A stretch of DNA of 5,224 nucleotides, taken from the NCBI GenBank assembly GCA_934630385.1, contig CAKTWE010000107.1, forward strand, positions 1 to 5,224, given 5' to 3'. The notes under the pieces are model-generated. The model was not told where the DNA came from and did no database searches. It saw nothing but the letters and a program-made list of their open reading frames with translations. This stretch comes from an uncultured Collinsella sp. (lineage in GTDB: Bacteria > Actinomycetota > Coriobacteriia > Coriobacteriales > Coriobacteriaceae). Below are positions 5,179 to 5,224 of this stretch, piece by piece. The position numbers and the translations under genes were made by a program. Each line of letters starts with the position of its first letter. The first letter of the stretch is position 1.

Positions 5179-5224
5179 TAAGAATTGTTTTAAAGGCTTT
5201 GGTTTCCTTTGGGGATCAGAGCCG

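Noticed and set aside
5195..5223. Possible terminator after tRNA-Gly: GGCTTTG (5195-5201) with CAGAGCC (5217-5223)
   Set aside because: The seven-pair stem includes a G-T wobble, has a 15-nt loop, and the window ends before any T-run could be seen. It cannot be called from this sequence.
1..5224. CRISPR array, insertion sequence, prophage or defence genes
   Set aside because: No spaced direct repeats, transposase or integrase motifs, or phage-like genes were seen. The only repeat structure is the single palindrome at 78-108.

Overview
The window looks like chromosomal DNA from a GC-rich anaerobic bacterium. My best guess is the class Coriobacteriia (Collinsella-like). This rests on GC-rich third codon positions, a selenocysteine-containing selD, and the mix of selenium genes, a BrnQ carrier and CCA-encoding tRNA genes. 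The taxon is an inference; I could not run a database comparison. All recognised genes are on the + strand.

Layout. Positions 1-78 hold the last 25 codons of a gene that resembles the C-terminal TOBE domain of an ABC-transporter ATPase. Its stop codon touches a perfect 14-bp inverted repeat (78-108). A 50-codon reading frame follows (117-269). It looks like the N-terminal ATPase motif of an acyl-CoA dehydratase activase (BadF/HgdC family) cut off by a stop, so it is probably a gene remnant. From 352 to 3495 there is a compact four-gene selenium cluster: selD (352-1401), yedF (1462-2088), a DUF3343 Se/S-carrier-like gene (2108-2359) and a class-V aminotransferase-fold cysteine desulfurase (2356-3495). 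A strong rho-independent terminator closes the cluster. It lies almost against brnQ (3572-4930), a branched-chain amino acid carrier. A near-consensus promoter then drives two tandem tRNA genes, tRNA-Pro(TGG) and tRNA-Gly(TCC). The last 46 bases hold nothing I can call firmly.

The most important annotation point is that selD starts at 352, not at the first long open frame after 411. Codon 17 (TGA, 400-402) aligns with the catalytic Cys17 of E. coli SelD and is read as selenocysteine (GUAAK, with catalytic Lys20 intact). A strong hairpin just downstream, with a GGTCC loop, is a good candidate SECIS element. A conventional gene call would truncate this protein and lose its active site.

How the genes fit together (inference). 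The cysteine desulfurase could mobilise Se (or S) from selenocysteine/cysteine onto a cysteine persulfide or selenide. DUF3343 and YedF, both with conserved cysteines, could carry it. SelD would convert it to selenophosphate for selenocysteine or selenouridine synthesis or for a labile Se cofactor. Because SelD itself needs selenocysteine, the organism must also encode SelA, SelB and tRNA-Sec elsewhere, and the pathway depends on its own product.
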